Positions 42,666 through 51,605 are shown, counted from the first letter of the stretch. The stretch: DNA of 64,000 nt from Actinocatenispora rupis (GCF_016861975.1 NZ_BOMB01000001.1:1-64000); one strand, 5' to 3'. Notes: generated from the sequence alone by a model not told the origin. Numbers and translations: made by a program.

Positions 42666-42671
42666 TATCCT
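42666..42671 (+). promoter_or_regulatory. Leaderless-type promoter of argA (TATCCT)
   Basis: TATCCT, six bases, then GTG 42678. Confidence 0.6.
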
Positions 42672-42677
42672 GCTGGT

Positions 42678-43208
42678 GTGGATGAGAATGCAGTCGACTG
42701 CATAGTGATGCCGCAAGTGGCGCTGCGCCCGGCCCGTACCGCGGACGTCCGCGCCATCGCCACCCTCATCGACACGTACGCGCCGGAGCGCCGACTGCTC
42801 GTCAAGCCGGCCGTCGCGCTGTACGAGGGGATCCAGGAGTTCCGGGTCGCGGAGCTGGACGGCGCGGTCGTCGGGTGCGGCGCGCTGCACGTGTTCTGGG
42901 AGGATCTCGCCGAGATCCGCACCGTCGCCGTCGACCCCGCCCGGCGCGGCCACCGGATCGGCCAGCGCATCGTCACCGAACTGCTCGACAACGCCCGTGC
43001 GCTCGGCCTCAGCCGGGTCTTCGTCCTCACGTTCGAGGTGGAGTTCTTTGCGCGGCACGGGTTCCGGGTCATCGAGGAGTCGCCCGTCGACACCACCGTG
43101 TACCAGGAGCTGATGCGGTCGGCGGACGAGGGCGTCGCCGAGTTCCTGGAGCTGGAGCGGGTCAAGCCGAACACGCTCGGGAACACCCGCATGCTCCGCT
43201 ACCTCTGA
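42678..43208 (+). CDS. argA: Amino-acid N-acetyltransferase (N-acetylglutamate synthase, Rv2747 type)
   Basis: First step of arginine biosynthesis by the short stand-alone GNAT form known from mycobacteria. 176 aa. Landmarks: L-V/I-D-T-Y-A near residue 30, L-Y-E-x-I-Q-E-F-R-V-A-E, V-V-G-C-G-A-L-H-V-F-W-E-D-L-A-E-I-R-T-V-A-V-D-P, the acetyl-CoA loop R-R-G-H-R-I-G, and R-V-F-V-L-T-F-E-V-E-F-F-A-R-H-G-F. The end V-K-P-N-T-L-G-N-T-R-M-L also matches the family. GTG 42678 is placed by the leaderless promoter; ATG 42708 is an alternative. Confidence 0.88.
   Translation: MDENAVDCIVMPQVALRPARTADVRAIATLIDTYAPERRLLVKPAVALYEGIQEFRVAELDGAVVGCGALHVFWEDLAEIRTVAVDPARRGHRIGQRIVTELLDNARALGLSRVFVLTFEVEFFARHGFRVIEESPVDTTVYQELMRSADEGVAEFLELERVKPNTLGNTRMLRYL
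42688..42703. promoter_or_regulatory. Perfect 16-bp palindrome over argA codons 4-9
   Basis: ATGCAGTCGACTGCAT reads identically on both strands, 17 bases after the -10. A likely repressor operator (ArgR-type would fit the gene) or RNA hairpin at the very 5' end of the leaderless mRNA. Confidence 0.6.
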
Positions 43209-43250
43209 CGGCGGCACCCGACGGCGGGGCTGTGCACCGCGGCAGTAGTC

Positions 43251-43309
43251 GCACCGGGGCGGTGGGCCCCGGGCGGTGGCACCAGGGCGGCACCGGGGCG
43301 GTGGCACCG
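43251..43309 (+). repeat. G-rich short repeats (GGGCGGTGG, three copies)
   Basis: GGGCGGTGG at 43257, 43271 and 43296, and GCACCGGGGCGGTGG twice 39 bases apart; G-runs could also form a quadruplex. Confidence 0.6.
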
Positions 43310-43315
43310 AGGGCA

Positions 43316-43344
43316 TTGACAAGGCGGCGGTGATCTCGGACGAT
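43316..43344 (+). promoter_or_regulatory. Sigma-70-type promoter of the permease gene
   Basis: TTGACA (43316-43321), 17 bases, GACGAT (43339-43344); would start transcription near 43351, 50 bases before the ATG. Confidence 0.55.
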
Positions 43345-43400
43345 CGCGCCACATCGGACGACGCGTGCCGTCCGCCCCGTCTCGGTACAGGGGGAGTCAC

Positions 43401-44918
43401 ATGGCAGATTCCCGATCCGACGCCGACAGCCGCCGACTCGCCGAGCTCGGCTACAAGCAGGAGCTGCGCCGCAAGCTCTCCGGGTTCTCGAACTTCGCGG
43501 TCTCGTTCTCGATCATCTCGGTCCTGGCCGGCTGCCTCACCTCGTACGGGATCGCGATGGCGGCCGGTGGACCCGCGGTCATCACGCTCGGCTGGTTGCT
43601 GGTGGGTGGCGCCGTACTGCTGGTGGCGCTGGCGATGGCCGAGGTGTGCTCGGTCTTCCCGACCGCCGGCGCCCTGTACTGGTGGGCCGCGGCGCTGGCC
43701 CGCCGTAACCGGGCGGCGTGGGCGTGGTTCGTGGGCTGGTTCAACTTCCTCGGCGAGGTCGGGGTCACCGCGGCGATCGACTACGGCGCGGCGATGACGA
43801 CCTCGGCGTTCCTGTCGCTGACGGTGGGGATGACGGTGACGCCGGGCCGTACTTTCCTGGTGTTCCTGGCGATCATCGTGGTGCACGGGCTGCTGAACAC
43901 GTTCGGCGTGAACCTGGTGAAGGTGCTGTCGGACGTGAGCGCCTGGTGGCATCTCGCCGGGGTCGCGGTGATCGTCGCGGTACTGGCGTTCGTACCGGAC
44001 CGGCACATGTCGCTCGGCGACGTCTTCACCAGTACGGTCAACCAGACCGGGTGGACCGGACCGGCCGCCGGGGCGTACGCGTTCCTGCTCGGGTTGCTGA
44101 TGGCGCAGTACACGTTCACCGGGTACGACGCGAGCGCGCACGTGGCGGAGGAGACGCACGGTGCGGCCCGCAGCGCACCCCGCGGCATCGTGCTGTCCGT
44201 ACTCGTCTCGCTGGTGGCCGGGTTCGTGCTGCTGGTGGCGGTGACCGCGGCGATCCAGCAGTACGAGCCGGAACGGAAGACGGCGCTGGGCTTCCCGCCG
44301 GCGCAGATCTTCATCGACGCGCTCGGCCACCGGCTGGGCGCCGCGTTGCTGTCGATCGCGGTCGTCGCGCAGTTCTTCTGCGGGATGGCCTCGGTGACCG
44401 CGAACTCCCGGATGAGCTTCGCGTTCAGTCGGGACGGTGCGCTGCCGCTGTCCCGCCTGTGGCGCCGCGTCAACGCCCGCACCGGTACGCCGACCAACTC
44501 GGTCTGGCTCTGTGTCGGCTGCTCCGTCCTGCTCGCGCTGCCCGCGTTGTGGAGCTACACCGCGTACCTGGCGGTCACGTCGATCGCCGTGATCGGCCTG
44601 TACATCGCGTACGTGACGCCGGTGTTCCTGCGGCTGCGCAACCCGGACTTCCGGCCGGGGGTGTGGCAACTGGGCCGCTGGAGCCGCCCCGTCGGCTGGG
44701 CCGCGGTGTGCTGGGTGGTCCTGATCGTCATCCTCTTCGTACTCCCGCCCGCGTGGCCGGTGACCGCCTCGTCGTTCAACTACGCGCCGGTCGCCGTACT
44801 CGTCGTGCTCGCGCTGTCCGGGAGCTGGTGGCTGGTGTCCGCGCGCCGCTGGTTCACCGGGCCGCCGGCGGTGCGGGCCAGCGTCGAGACGCCACCCGTG
44901 GCCGACGAGTTGATCTAG
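43401..44918 (+). CDS. APC-superfamily amino acid/amine permease
   Basis: 505 aa, ATG 43401 after GGGGGAG. About twelve membrane helices; N-terminal L-S-G-F-S-N-F-A-V-S-F-S-I-I-S-V-L-A-G (about 28-46) and G-G-P-A-V are the marks of the amino acid/choline (ACT) branch, which includes GABA, choline and polyamine importers. Placed 31 bases before the glutamine-synthetase-like gene, so it probably imports the amine that is gamma-glutamylated. Confidence 0.88.
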   Translation: MADSRSDADSRRLAELGYKQELRRKLSGFSNFAVSFSIISVLAGCLTSYGIAMAAGGPAVITLGWLLVGGAVLLVALAMAEVCSVFPTAGALYWWAAALARRNRAAWAWFVGWFNFLGEVGVTAAIDYGAAMTTSAFLSLTVGMTVTPGRTFLVFLAIIVVHGLLNTFGVNLVKVLSDVSAWWHLAGVAVIVAVLAFVPDRHMSLGDVFTSTVNQTGWTGPAAGAYAFLLGLLMAQYTFTGYDASAHVAEETHGAARSAPRGIVLSVLVSLVAGFVLLVAVTAAIQQYEPERKTALGFPPAQIFIDALGHRLGAALLSIAVVAQFFCGMASVTANSRMSFAFSRDGALPLSRLWRRVNARTGTPTNSVWLCVGCSVLLALPALWSYTAYLAVTSIAVIGLYIAYVTPVFLRLRNPDFRPGVWQLGRWSRPVGWAAVCWVVLIVILFVLPPAWPVTASSFNYAPVAVLVVLALSGSWWLVSARRWFTGPPAVRASVETPPVADELI

Positions 44919-44948
44919 ACTCACCGCACCGCGCGGAGGGAGCCGCAC

Positions 44949-46322
44949 ATGGACCGACCGGTACGCCGCGAACCTGCCCTGACCGTGCCGGCCCTGCGCG
45001 CCGAGGTCGCGCACGGGCGCGTCGACACCGTCGTCCTGGCCGCCTGCGACATGCAGGGACGCCTGGTGGGCAAGCGGTTCGACGCGCGGTACTTCGTCGA
45101 CGAGGTGCTCGCGCACGGCACCGAGGCCTGCGGGTACCTGCTCGCCGTCGACGTCGACATGAACACCGTCGACGGGTACGCGCTGGCGAGCTGGGACACC
45201 GGGTACGGCGACATGGGCATGACGCCGGACCTGTCGACCCTGCGCCTGCTGCCCTGGCAGGACGGCACCGCGCTGGCGCTCGCCGATCTGTCCACAGTGG
45301 AGGGTGCGCCGCTGCCGGTGGCGCCCCGCCAGATCCTGCACGACCAGCTCGCCCGGCTCGCCGACCGCGACCTCGTCGCGTACGTCGGGACCGAGCTGGA
45401 GTTCTGCGTCTACGACGACAGCTACGAGGACGCCTGGCGCCGCGGGTACCGCGACCTGACCGCGGCCAACCAGTACAACGTGGACTACTCGATCCTCGGT
45501 ACCGGACGCGTCGAGCCGCTGCTGCGGGCCATCCGTACCGGAATGGCGGGGGCCGGGATGACCGTCGAGAGCGCCAAGGGCGAATGCAACCTCGGCCAGC
45601 ACGAGATCGCCTTCCGGTACGCCGACGCGCTCACCACCTGCGACAACCACACCATCTACAAGACCGGCGCCAAGGAGATCGCCGCCGCGCAGGGCCGCTC
45701 CCTCACGTTCATGGCCAAACCCGACCCGCGCGAAGGCAACTCCTGCCACATCCACTGCTCGCTGCGCGGCGCCAGCGGCGACACCGTCCTCGCCGGCGAC
45801 GGCGACCACGGCTTCTCCCCGCTCATGACCCACTTCGTCGCCGGCCAACTGCACTGCCTGCGCGACTTCGCCCTGCTGTACGCGCCGAACATCAACTCCT
45901 ACAAGCGGTACCAGGACGGATCCTTCGCGCCGACCGCCGTCCAGTGGGGACGCGACAACCGCACCTGCGCCATGCGCGTCGTCGGCCACGGACCCGGGCT
46001 CCGCGTCGAGAACCGGGTACCCGGCGGCGACGTCAACCCGTACCTCGCCGTCGCCGGCATGATCGCCGCCGGCCTGTACGGGATCGAGCACGAACTGCCG
46101 CTGCCCGCGCCGTACCAGGGCAACGCGTACGAGGCGGGCGGCGAACGGGTGCCGGCGAACCTGCGGGACGCGGTGTCGCGATGGGAAGGGAGCGAGGTCG
46201 CGGTCGCCGCGTTCGGGGCCGACGTGGTGGCGCACTACGCGAACGCGGCACGGGTCGAACTCGCGGCCTTCGACGCCGCGGTCACCGACTGGGAGCTGTA
46301 CCGCGGGTTCGAGCGGATGTGA
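44949..46322 (+). CDS. Glutamine-synthetase-family ligase (gamma-glutamylpolyamine/amine synthetase-like)
   Basis: 457 aa, ATG 44949 after GGAGGGAG. GS fold: beta-grasp N-domain with D-M-Q-G-R-L-V-G-K-R and catalytic core with E-L-E-F (glutamate ligand), A-K-G-E-C-N-L-G-Q-H-E-I, F-M-A-K-P-D-P-R-E-G-N-S-C-H-I-H and R-V-E-N-R-V-P-G-G-D-V-N-P-Y. True GlnA has different loops. Together with the permease, aldehyde dehydrogenase and gamma-glutamyl hydrolase it fits the PuuA/GlnA3/GlnA4 group that glutamylates polyamines or ethanolamine. Confidence 0.9.
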   Translation: MDRPVRREPALTVPALRAEVAHGRVDTVVLAACDMQGRLVGKRFDARYFVDEVLAHGTEACGYLLAVDVDMNTVDGYALASWDTGYGDMGMTPDLSTLRLLPWQDGTALALADLSTVEGAPLPVAPRQILHDQLARLADRDLVAYVGTELEFCVYDDSYEDAWRRGYRDLTAANQYNVDYSILGTGRVEPLLRAIRTGMAGAGMTVESAKGECNLGQHEIAFRYADALTTCDNHTIYKTGAKEIAAAQGRSLTFMAKPDPREGNSCHIHCSLRGASGDTVLAGDGDHGFSPLMTHFVAGQLHCLRDFALLYAPNINSYKRYQDGSFAPTAVQWGRDNRTCAMRVVGHGPGLRVENRVPGGDVNPYLAVAGMIAAGLYGIEHELPLPAPYQGNAYEAGGERVPANLRDAVSRWEGSEVAVAAFGADVVAHYANAARVELAAFDAAVTDWELYRGFERM

Positions 46323-46342
46323 TCGTGGGATGGCGCGACCGA

Positions 46343-46417
46343 CTGTCCAACAAGTGCACAATCGATTGTCCAATTGTTGACCTGTTCAACAGTTGAACAA
46401 GTGGACAGTTCAACAAG
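46343..46417 (+). promoter_or_regulatory. Operator array before the aldehyde dehydrogenase
   Basis: Three direct copies of C(T/A)GT(C/T)(C/G)AACAAG at 46343-46354, 46390-46401 and 46406-46417. A perfect palindrome TGTTCAA-CAG-TTGAACA (46383-46399) overlaps the second copy. TTGTCC/TTGTTG variants lie between. The block is far poorer in G+C than its surroundings. Confidence 0.7.
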
Positions 46418-46474
46418 GGAACAATCGAGAATCGCCGCCACCGGCGGCCCACACCGTCACCACCTGGAGTCCGC

Positions 46475-47833
46475 ATGACCGTGGTCGAGCTGTTGAACCC
46501 GGCGACGGGTACGGGGATCGGGACCGTACCGCTGGCGTCCGTGGACGAGGCGGATGCGGCGATCGAGCGGGCGGCCGTGGCGTACGAGTCGTGGCGGCGG
46601 GTGGCGCCGGCGGACCGTGGCCGGTTGTTGCGCCGGTTCGCGGAGCGGATCGACGCGCACCGCGAGGAGTTGGCGGAGCTGGAGGTACGCAACTCGGGCC
46701 ATCCGATCGGCAACGCGCGCTGGGAGGCGGGCAACGCCGCGGATGTCGTCGGCTACTTCGCGGCGGCGCCGGAACGCTTGTGTGGCAGGCAGATCCCGGT
46801 GGCGGGCGGGGTGGACGTGACGTTCCACGAGCCGTTGGGCGTGGTGGGGGTGATCGTGCCGTGGAACTTTCCGATGCCGATCGCGTCGTGGGGTTTCGCG
46901 CCGGCCTTGGCGGCGGGCAACACGGTCGTACTGAAGCCGGCGGAGTTGACGCCGTCGACGGCGGTGCGGTTGGGCGAGTTGGCGTTGGACGCGGGTCTGC
47001 CGGAGCACGTGTTCACGGTGCTGCCGGGGGCGGGTCCGGTGGTGGGGCGACGTTTCGTGACGCACCCGGCGGTACGCAAGGTGTGTTTCACGGGGTCGAC
47101 GCGGGTCGGCAAGCAGGTGATGGCGGGCTGTGCCGACCAGGTGAAGCGGGTGACTCTGGAGTTGGGCGGCAAGTCGGCGAACATCGTGTTCGCGGATGCG
47201 GACGTGGCGGAGGCGGCGGCGGGCGCGCCGATGTCGTTCTGCGACAACACGGGCCAGGACTGCTGTGCGCGTACCCGGATCCTGGTGCAGCGCCCGGTGT
47301 ACGAGGAGTTCCTGGCGGCGTTGGAGCCGGCGCTGCGCGGGGTGCGGGTGGGTGACCCGGCGGATCCGGACACGCAGGTGGGGCCGCTGGTCTCGGCGGT
47401 ACAGCGGGACCGGGTGGAGTCCTATGTGGACGGTGCCGAGGTGTTGCTGCGCGCGGATGCCCCGGACGGCCCCGGTTTCTGGTACCCGCCGACGGTGCTG
47501 GCGGGACGGTCCACACAGGACAGGGCGTGGCGGGAGGAGATCTTCGGCCCGGTCGCGTCGGTCCTGCCGTTCGACGACGAGGCCGACGCGGTCGCCCTGG
47601 CCAACGACACCGCGTACGGGCTGGCCGGGTCGATCTGGACCCGGGACGTGGGCCGCGCGCTGCGGGTGGCCCGGGGCGTACGCGCGGGCAACCTGTCGGT
47701 CAACTCGCACTCGTCGGTGCGGTACTCGACGCCGTTCGGCGGGTTCGGCGAGTCCGGGCTGGGGCGCGAGCTGGGGCCGGACGCGCTGGCCGGCTTCACC
47801 GAGACCAAGAACGTGTTCCTCGCCGACACCTGA
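46475..47833 (+). CDS. Aldehyde dehydrogenase (NAD(P)+)
   Basis: 452 aa, slightly shorter than the 480-500 usual. Active-site Cys263 in [11 protein letters not shown], general base Glu229 in L-E-L-G-G-K-S-A, cofactor motif V-P-W-N-F-P (about 130-135). In the gamma-glutamylated-amine pathway such an enzyme (PuuC-like) oxidises the aldehyde made from the glutamylated amine. No amine oxidase gene is present in the window. Its promoter region holds the operator array. Confidence 0.92.
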   Translation: MTVVELLNPATGTGIGTVPLASVDEADAAIERAAVAYESWRRVAPADRGRLLRRFAERIDAHREELAELEVRNSGHPIGNARWEAGNAADVVGYFAAAPERLCGRQIPVAGGVDVTFHEPLGVVGVIVPWNFPMPIASWGFAPALAAGNTVVLKPAELTPSTAVRLGELALDAGLPEHVFTVLPGAGPVVGRRFVTHPAVRKVCFTGSTRVGKQVMAGCADQVKRVTLELGGKSANIVFADADVAEAAAGAPMSFCDNTGQDCCARTRILVQRPVYEEFLAALEPALRGVRVGDPADPDTQVGPLVSAVQRDRVESYVDGAEVLLRADAPDGPGFWYPPTVLAGRSTQDRAWREEIFGPVASVLPFDDEADAVALANDTAYGLAGSIWTRDVGRALRVARGVRAGNLSVNSHSSVRYSTPFGGFGESGLGRELGPDALAGFTETKNVFLADT

Positions 47834-47869
47834 GCACGCGACTAGGATCACCAGTAGGGAGAACAGCGG

Positions 47870-48637
47870 ATGGCGGATCGTCTTTTCAACCGGGTCGCCG
47901 TGGTCACCGGCGCGGGCAGTGGCATCGGGCTGGCGACCGCCCGCAGGTTCGCCGCCGAGGGCGCCCGGGTCGTCGCCGTCGACATCGACGACGCGGCCGG
48001 CACGAAGGTCGCGGAGGAGACCGGCGGGGTCTACCACCACGTCGACGTCACCGACGAGACCGCCGTCCGCGAGTTGTACTCGAAGGTCGCGACCGACCTC
48101 GGCTCGGTGGACATCTCGTTCAACAACGCCGGGATCTCCCCGCCGGAGGACGATTCGATCCTCACCACCGGGCTCGACGCCTGGGAGCGGGTGCAGAAGG
48201 TCAACCTCACCTCGGTGTACCTGTGCAGCAAGTACGCGATCGAGCGGATGCGCGCGCAGGGGCGCGGTTCGGTGATCAACACGGCGTCGTTCGTGGCGGT
48301 GATGGGCGCGGCGACCTCGCAGATCTCGTACACGGCGAGCAAGGGTGGGGTGCTGGCGCTGTCCCGCGAGCTGGGTGTGCAGTTCGCGCGGGAGGGTGTG
48401 CGGGTCAACGCGCTGTGCCCCGGCCCGGTCAACACGCCGCTGCTGAAGGAGCTGTTCGCGGCCGACCCGGAACGGGCGGCGCGCCGGCTGGTGCACGTAC
48501 CGGTGGGGCGGTTCGCGGAGCCGGAGGAGATCGCCGCCGCGGTCGCGTTCCTGGCCTCCGACGACGCGTCGTTCATCACCGCGTCCACGTTCCTCGTCGA
48601 CGGCGGCATCTCCGGGGCGTACGTGACGCCGATCTAG
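47870..48637 (+). CDS. Short-chain dehydrogenase/reductase
   Basis: 255 aa. NAD(P) loop V-V-T-G-A-G-S-G-I-G-L (11-21), N-N-A-G-I-S near 90, catalytic Tyr154/Lys158 (S-Y-T-A-S-K-G). Acidic residue after beta-2 (V-V-A-V-D-I-D) predicts NAD preference. Located 36 bases after the aldehyde dehydrogenase and 8 before the hydrolase. Its place in the pathway (perhaps reducing or oxidising a semialdehyde/hydroxy acid) is open. Confidence 0.92.
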   Translation: MADRLFNRVAVVTGAGSGIGLATARRFAAEGARVVAVDIDDAAGTKVAEETGGVYHHVDVTDETAVRELYSKVATDLGSVDISFNNAGISPPEDDSILTTGLDAWERVQKVNLTSVYLCSKYAIERMRAQGRGSVINTASFVAVMGAATSQISYTASKGGVLALSRELGVQFAREGVRVNALCPGPVNTPLLKELFAADPERAARRLVHVPVGRFAEPEEIAAAVAFLASDDASFITASTFLVDGGISGAYVTPI

Positions 48638-48645
48638 GAGGGGGC

Positions 48646-49335
48646 ATGCGGCCGGTCATCGGGATCACGGCGAACGTGGAGCACGCGCACTGGGGCGTGT
48701 GGGAGGCGCCGGCCGCACTCCTGCCGTACGCGTACGTGCTGTCGGTGGAGGAGGCCGGTGGGCGGGTGATCACGCTGCCGCCGGACTCCCGGGACGGTGA
48801 CGTGGTCGCGCACCTGGACGGGCTGGTGCTGTCCGGCGGCGCCGACGTCGACCCGGTCCGGTACGGGCAGGTGCCGCATCCGGCGACGAACGTCCGGCCG
48901 GCGCGCGACGAGGGCGAGTTCGTACTGCTGGCCGAGGCGCTCGCGGCGGACCTGCCGGTACTCGGCATCTGCCGGGGGATGCAGCTGATGGCCGTCGCGT
49001 ACGGCGGGACGCTGCACCAGCATCTGCCCGAGGCGATCGGTTCGGACAAGCACCGGCCGGAGACGGGCGTGGTCGGCTGGCACGGCGTCCGTTTCACCGC
49101 CGGCAGCGTCCTGGAGCACGTGTACGGCGAGGGCGAGCTGGAGGTCAACACGTACCACCACCAGGGTGTCGCGGACCCGGGGCGGCTCACGGTGACGGGC
49201 CTCGCCGACGACGGCGTCATCGAGGCGCTGGAGGATCCGGCGCACCGGTTCGTACTCGGGGTGCAGTGGCATCCGGAGGAGATCCACGGCGACCACATCT
49301 TCGCCGCGCTGGTCGCCGCCGCCACCACCGACTGA
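48646..49335 (+). CDS. Gamma-glutamyl-gamma-aminobutyrate hydrolase family (PuuD-like, class I GATase)
   Basis: 229 aa, ATG 48646 after AGGAGGGGGC. Peptidase C26 signature: V-L-S-G-G-A-D-V-D-P (about 61-70), nucleophile Cys109 in G-I-C-R-G-M-Q-L-M, and catalytic H-P-E-E near residue 208. Releases glutamate from the gamma-glutamylated product, the last step of the Puu-type route. It closes the permease-synthetase-dehydrogenase cluster. Confidence 0.92.
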   Translation: MRPVIGITANVEHAHWGVWEAPAALLPYAYVLSVEEAGGRVITLPPDSRDGDVVAHLDGLVLSGGADVDPVRYGQVPHPATNVRPARDEGEFVLLAEALAADLPVLGICRGMQLMAVAYGGTLHQHLPEAIGSDKHRPETGVVGWHGVRFTAGSVLEHVYGEGELEVNTYHHQGVADPGRLTVTGLADDGVIEALEDPAHRFVLGVQWHPEEIHGDHIFAALVAAATTD

Positions 49336-49458
49336 CCACAGTGGACTGTCGCGGTTCCGCACCGCTGGGCGGATCGAGGCCCACTGGGTACTTGAGCCCC
49401 GGCTGGGTACGGTGTGACACTCCGCGGAAGCGTCGGCGGGTGCTGGTACCAATACCGG

Positions 49459-51558
49459 ATGGGTGTGGAGCGGGACGAGGCCGAGGCGCTGCTGCGCCGG
49501 CTGGCCGGGCCGGACGCGGTGCTGCGGGACGACCAGTGGCGCGCCGTCGACGCGCTGGTCTCGGACCGGTCGCGGGTGCTGCTGGTGCAGCGGACCGGCT
49601 TCGGCAAGTCCGCGGTGTACTTCGTGGCCACCGCGCTGCTGCGGCAGCGGGGCGCCGGCCCGACGGTGATCGTCTCGCCGCTGCTCGCGCTGATGCGCAA
49701 CCAGGTGGAGGCGGCGGCCGGGGCCGGGATCCGCGCCGTGACGATCAACTCGGCGAACGTCACGGAATGGTCGGCGATCGAGGCGGACATCGCCGCCGGC
49801 ACCGTCGACGTACTGCTGGTCAGCCCGGAACGGCTCAACAATCCCGATTTCCGCGACCGGGTGCTGCCCGGGCTGGCGGCGTCGACCGGCCTGCTCGTGG
49901 TCGACGAGGCGCACTGCGTGTCGGACTGGGGGCACGACTTCCGCCCCGACTACCGGCGGATCGCGACGCTGCTCGCGGGACTGCGGCCGGGCGTACCGGT
50001 GCTGGCGACGACCGCCACGGCGAACGCGCGGGTCACCGCGGACGTGGCCGAGCAGCTCGGCGACGCGCTCGTGCTGCGCGGCCCGCTGGACCGGGACAGC
50101 CTCCGCCTCGGCGTACTCGACCTGCCCGGGCCGGCGCACCGGCTGGCCTGGCTCGCGGCGTACCTGGACGAGCTGCCCGGCTCGGGGATCATCTACACGC
50201 TGACCGTCGCCGCCGCGGACGAGGTGGCCGACTTCCTGCGCGACCGCGGCCACTCCGTCGTGGCGTACTCGGGGCGCACCGACACGGCCGAGCGCGCCGC
50301 GGCCGAGGCGGACCTGCTCGCCAACACGGTGAAGGCGCTGGTCGCGACGTCCGCGCTGGGCATGGGCTTCGACAAGCCTGACCTGGGTTTCGTGGTGCAC
50401 CTGGGCGCCCCCGCCTCACCCATCGCGTACTACCAGCAGGTCGGTCGGGCGGGTCGCGCGGTCGAGCACGCCGACGTGCTGCTGCTGCCGGGCCGCGAGG
50501 ACGAGGCCATCTGGCGGTACTTCGCGTCGCTGGCGTTCCCGCCCGAGGACCAGGTACGCGCGGCGCTGGCCGCCCTGTCGACCGACTCGCCGACCTCGAC
50601 GCCGGCACTGGAGTCACGCGTCGACCTGCGGCGTACCCGGTTGGAGCTGATGCTCAAGGTGCTCGACGTGGACGGCGCGGTCCGCCGGGTCCGCGGCGGC
50701 TGGCTCGCCACCGGCGAACCCTGGCGGTACGACGCGGACCGCTACGCCCGCATCGCCGCCGCCCGTGCCGCGGAACAGCAGTCCATGCGCGACTACGTCC
50801 GTACGGCGGGCGACGGTGCGCGCTGCCGGCTGCGCTTCCTCCGCGAGGCCCTCGACGACCCGTACGCGACGGACTGCGGGCGCTGCGACGTGTGCCTCGG
50901 CCCCTGGTACCCGGTGGATCTGCCGGCGGAGGCGCTGGACGCGGCGCAGCGGCACCTCGGCCGGCCGGGCGTGGTGGTGGACCCGCGGAAGATGTGGCCG
51001 ACCGGCGGTTCGACGCTGGGCATCCCGCACTCGGGGAAGATCCCGGCGGGCGAGGCGGCCGCGGCGGGCCGGGCGCTGGGCCGGCTGTCCGACATCGGTT
51101 GGGGCACAAGGCTTCGCGGGCTGTTCCGGCCGGGCGCGCCGGACGCCGAGGTGACCGACGAGGTGTTCCGCGGTGTCGTCGACGTACTGGCCGGGTGGGG
51201 TTGGGACCGCCGACCGGTGGGTGTGGTCGCGCTGCCGTCACGGACCCGGCCGGCGCTGGTGTCGTCGCTGGCGGCGCGGATCTCGTCGGTCGGCCGCCTG
51301 CCGTACCTGGGGGAGCTGGCCCGGGTCGGCGGTGGGCCGCCCGGTGCCGGCGCCGGCAGCAACGCGGTGCGCCGGCTCGCCGCGGTGCACGACGCCTTCG
51401 CCGTACCGGACGCGGTGGCCGAGCGGCTGTCCGACGGTCCCGTACTCCTGGTCGACGACGTGGTCGGCACCGGCTGGACGATGACGGTCGCGGCGCGTGC
51501 GTTGCGACTGGCCGGCGCAGGCGAGGTGTTGCCGCTCGCCCTGGCGGTGGACGGGTGA
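49459..51558 (+). CDS. RecQ-like DNA helicase with C-terminal phosphoribosyltransferase domain
   Basis: 699 aa. Superfamily-2 helicase: motif I R-T-G-F-G-K-S (45-51, usually T-G-G-G-K-S), I-V-S-P-L-L-A-L-M, motif II V-V-D-E-A-H-C-V-S-D-W-G-H-D-F-R, T-A-T-A, and motif VI Q-V-G-R-A-G-R. A zinc-binding RecQ segment includes D-C-G-R-C-D-V-C (Cys473, 476, 479). After about residue 540 comes a PRTase-type domain ending in L-L-V-D-D-V-V-G-T-G-W-T-M, the PRPP loop. ATG 49459 was chosen because residues upstream are not RecQ-like. Stand-alone unit. Confidence 0.88.
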   Translation: MGVERDEAEALLRRLAGPDAVLRDDQWRAVDALVSDRSRVLLVQRTGFGKSAVYFVATALLRQRGAGPTVIVSPLLALMRNQVEAAAGAGIRAVTINSANVTEWSAIEADIAAGTVDVLLVSPERLNNPDFRDRVLPGLAASTGLLVVDEAHCVSDWGHDFRPDYRRIATLLAGLRPGVPVLATTATANARVTADVAEQLGDALVLRGPLDRDSLRLGVLDLPGPAHRLAWLAAYLDELPGSGIIYTLTVAAADEVADFLRDRGHSVVAYSGRTDTAERAAAEADLLANTVKALVATSALGMGFDKPDLGFVVHLGAPASPIAYYQQVGRAGRAVEHADVLLLPGREDEAIWRYFASLAFPPEDQVRAALAALSTDSPTSTPALESRVDLRRTRLELMLKVLDVDGAVRRVRGGWLATGEPWRYDADRYARIAAARAAEQQSMRDYVRTAGDGARCRLRFLREALDDPYATDCGRCDVCLGPWYPVDLPAEALDAAQRHLGRPGVVVDPRKMWPTGGSTLGIPHSGKIPAGEAAAAGRALGRLSDIGWGTRLRGLFRPGAPDAEVTDEVFRGVVDVLAGWGWDRRPVGVVALPSRTRPALVSSLAARISSVGRLPYLGELARVGGGPPGAGAGSNAVRRLAAVHDAFAVPDAVAERLSDGPVLLVDDVVGTGWTMTVAARALRLAGAGEVLPLALAVDG

Positions 51559-51593
51559 GCGTTGCCTCACCGGATGCCCGTACGGCCGGCGGA

Positions 51594-51599
51594 TAGGCT
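51594..51599 (+). promoter_or_regulatory. Leaderless-type promoter of map (TAGGCT)
   Basis: TAGGCT, six bases, then ATG 51606. Confidence 0.65.
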
Positions 51600-51605
51600 C
51601 GGGGC

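Noticed and set aside
42594-46373. Long minus-strand open frame (about 1260 codons) over the permease and synthetase genes
   Set aside because: Antisense to two genes with intact motifs; His/Arg/Glu-rich mirror translation only.
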